Made by a program: the position numbers and the translations under genes. Below the pieces are notes generated by a model. The model searched no databases and was not told the origin of the DNA. It was given only the letters and a program-made list of their open reading frames with translations. Positions 12,628 through 13,483 of a stretch of 13,483 nucleotides of DNA are shown piece by piece. Within the stretch, counting starts at the first letter, position 1; each line of letters begins with the position of its first letter. This DNA comes from Deinococcus rhizophilus. Lineage in GTDB: Bacteria > Deinococcota > Deinococci > Deinococcales > Deinococcaceae. The DNA is taken from contig NZ_JASNGB010000070.1 in the NCBI RefSeq assembly GCF_030271215.1, positions 582 to 14,064 on the forward strand. Reading direction: 5' to 3'.

Positions 12628-13300
12628 TCAGCCCTTCACACCCCTGATGTAGAAGCGCATCAGGAAGGCGAACAGCAGCACCAGTGACACCGCCGCCAGC
12701 ACGTAGGAAGGCATCAACGCCCCGTAGTTCGGCGTGACCGCCGTGGCCGCCCCGCCGCCCTGAAAGGCCACCAGCGCGACGGGCAGGGTGCGGTGCCGCT
12801 CTTCGAGCACCAGCGAGGGCAGCCAAGTACTCGTTCCACACCGGAATCAGCCGGATGATCGCCACGCTGACGAGTACGGGCAGGGTGGCCAGCAGCACGA
12901 GCCGGCGTGGCAGCGCGAGGTGCCCGGCCCCGTCGAGCCGCGTGGCCTCCAGCAGGTCGCGCGGAATCTCCCCGAATGCCGCCCGCATCACCAGGATGGC
13001 AAAGGGGTGCCCGGCGACGATGGTCGGCAGGATGATCGCGAGGTCATTGCTCGGGAGTGTGAGCGCCCGGATCCGCGCGGAGAGCGGAATCAGCGTCAGC
13101 AACTCGGGTGCCAGCAGCAGCGCGGAGGTCAGGCCAAACAGCAGGTGCCCCCCCGGAAAGTCCATCAGCGCGAAGGCGTAGACGCTGAGATTGGCGAACA
13201 TCAGCGTCGCCAGCACGCTCGCCAGGATCACGATCAGCGAGGTCAGCAGCGGTCCCTGAATCTACGCCCGGGCCAGCGCGTAGAGCCTGGCCTCAAATAA
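12628..13300 (-). pseudogene. MalG-type carbohydrate ABC transporter permease, decayed
   Basis: Remnant of an inner-membrane permease for import of maltose-like sugars. Recognisable parts: LLTSLIVILASVLATLMFANLSVYAFAL (written here only as location, about 13170-13255), the EAA loop EATRLDGAG near 12935, and a final helix ending in FYIRGVKG at 12633, the normal C-terminus. Three lesions are visible. An in-frame TAG at 13264-13262 interrupts the frame between ARLYALARA and IQGPLL. A frameshift around 12818-12826 separates VWNEYL from LPSLVLEERHRTLPVAL. Upstream of about 13291 the family's first helix and roughly 80 residues are missing, replaced by unrelated lower-GC sequence. An internal ATG or GTG could still give a fragment, but no functional permease. 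A sequencing error could explain one lesion, hardly all three. Confidence 0.82.
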
Positions 13301-13313
13301 TATTGAGGTACTG
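13291..13313. repeat. short inverted repeats at the permease break point
   Basis: CCTCAA (13291-13296) and TTGAGG (13303-13308) form a 6-bp inverted repeat around ATAATA, exactly where homology to the permease ends. Overlapping it, AGGTACTG (13306-13313) is the reverse complement of CAGTACCT at 13443-13450, 129 bp away. These may be the edge of an inserted element, but the repeats are short and no transposase is seen. Confidence 0.3.
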
Positions 13314-13437
13314 TGACGACGGCCCAACTTCACCAAGCCAGGACTGACGAGCAGGCCACCGCGACAGCCAAGGCCTCGCTCCCAGTACTGCGGGCAGCTC
13401 GGCAATGCACCACAAGTGGAACAGATGCGTAGGAATC
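13314..13437. other. lower-GC non-coding stretch, content unknown
   Basis: This stretch is visibly poorer in G+C than the rest (34 of 60 bases in 13381-13440) and shows no supported gene. A frame of about 48 codons on the minus strand is open but has no recognisable product or good start. It could be the edge of a mobile element or a small RNA region ending at the hairpin that follows. Confidence 0.3.
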
Positions 13438-13467
13438 AACCTCAGTACCTGACAGGTTGAGGTTTTT
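13438..13467 (+). terminator. terminator-like hairpin near the right edge
   Basis: AACCTCA (13438-13444) pairs with TGAGGTT (13458-13464), and inside it ACCT pairs with AGGT around the loop GAC, giving an 11-bp stem with a 2-nt bulge. The run TTTTT (13463-13467) follows directly, as in a plus-strand Rho-independent terminator. No plus-strand gene ends just before it, so the transcript it would stop is unknown; a small RNA or a mobile-element end is possible. Confidence 0.5.
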
Positions 13468-13483
13468 GCTGTACAGGAGCGGG

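Noticed and set aside
13292..13440. About 48-codon open frame on the minus strand in the right-hand tail
   Set aside because: No good start, no recognisable transposase or other domain; not enough to call a gene.

Overview
The window is high-GC DNA (roughly 70% G+C by eye) that looks like Deinococcus or a close relative. Supporting signs: (i) at least six genes start with no Shine-Dalgarno sequence and carry a TANNNT -10 box 6-8 nt before the start codon, the leaderless architecture known from Deinococcus; (ii) the DEAD-box helicase carries a C-terminal half resembling Thermus Hera; (iii) the tRNA nucleotidyltransferase lacks the flexible-loop segment, as in CC-adding enzymes, and Deinococcus is known to split CCA addition between two enzymes. 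The assignment rests on sequence character, not on a search.

Layout. 79-1614 (+): guaA, GMP synthase. 1628-2824 (+): a compact cassette of two DUF2975-like four-helix membrane proteins and a YozG-type HTH regulator, with 1-nt start/stop overlaps, behind a promoter with two tandem 15-bp palindromes. 2834-3208 (-): an unrecognised small membrane protein, convergent with the cassette. 3326-5122 (-): a Hera-like DEAD-box RNA helicase with an RGG-rich tail, a strong promoter, a ~110-nt 5' UTR with a hairpin ending on the start codon, and an intrinsic terminator. 8466-5321 (-): a likely operon read as short upstream ORF, prfA (release factor 1), Nudix hydrolase, P-loop kinase-like protein and RluA/RluD-family pseudouridine synthase, with overlapping or nearly abutting genes. 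8551-9543 (+): hom, homoserine dehydrogenase without an ACT domain, divergent from prfA. 9594-9668 (-): tRNA-Ala(TGC), sharing a hairpin terminator with hom. 9731-11041 (+): tRNA nucleotidyltransferase with an HD domain, divergent from the tRNA. 11082-12548 (+): cytoplasmic GH13 alpha-glucan hydrolase. 12628-~13300 (-): decayed MalG-type sugar ABC permease. 13291-13483: lower-GC tail with inverted repeats and a terminator-like hairpin, but no recognisable gene.

How the genes fit together. Much of the window serves translation and RNA: helicase, RF1, pseudouridine synthase, tRNA-Ala and tRNA 3'-end synthesis. Purine and Thr/Met precursor synthesis (guaA, hom) are ordinary housekeeping. The GH13 enzyme beside a dead maltose-type permease suggests a reduced malto-oligosaccharide locus. 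No known defence system or CRISPR array is visible. The most original signals are small: a 16-codon proline-rich leaderless ORF whose stop overlaps the prfA start, a start-codon hairpin in the helicase leader, and the twin operators of the DUF2975/HTH cassette.
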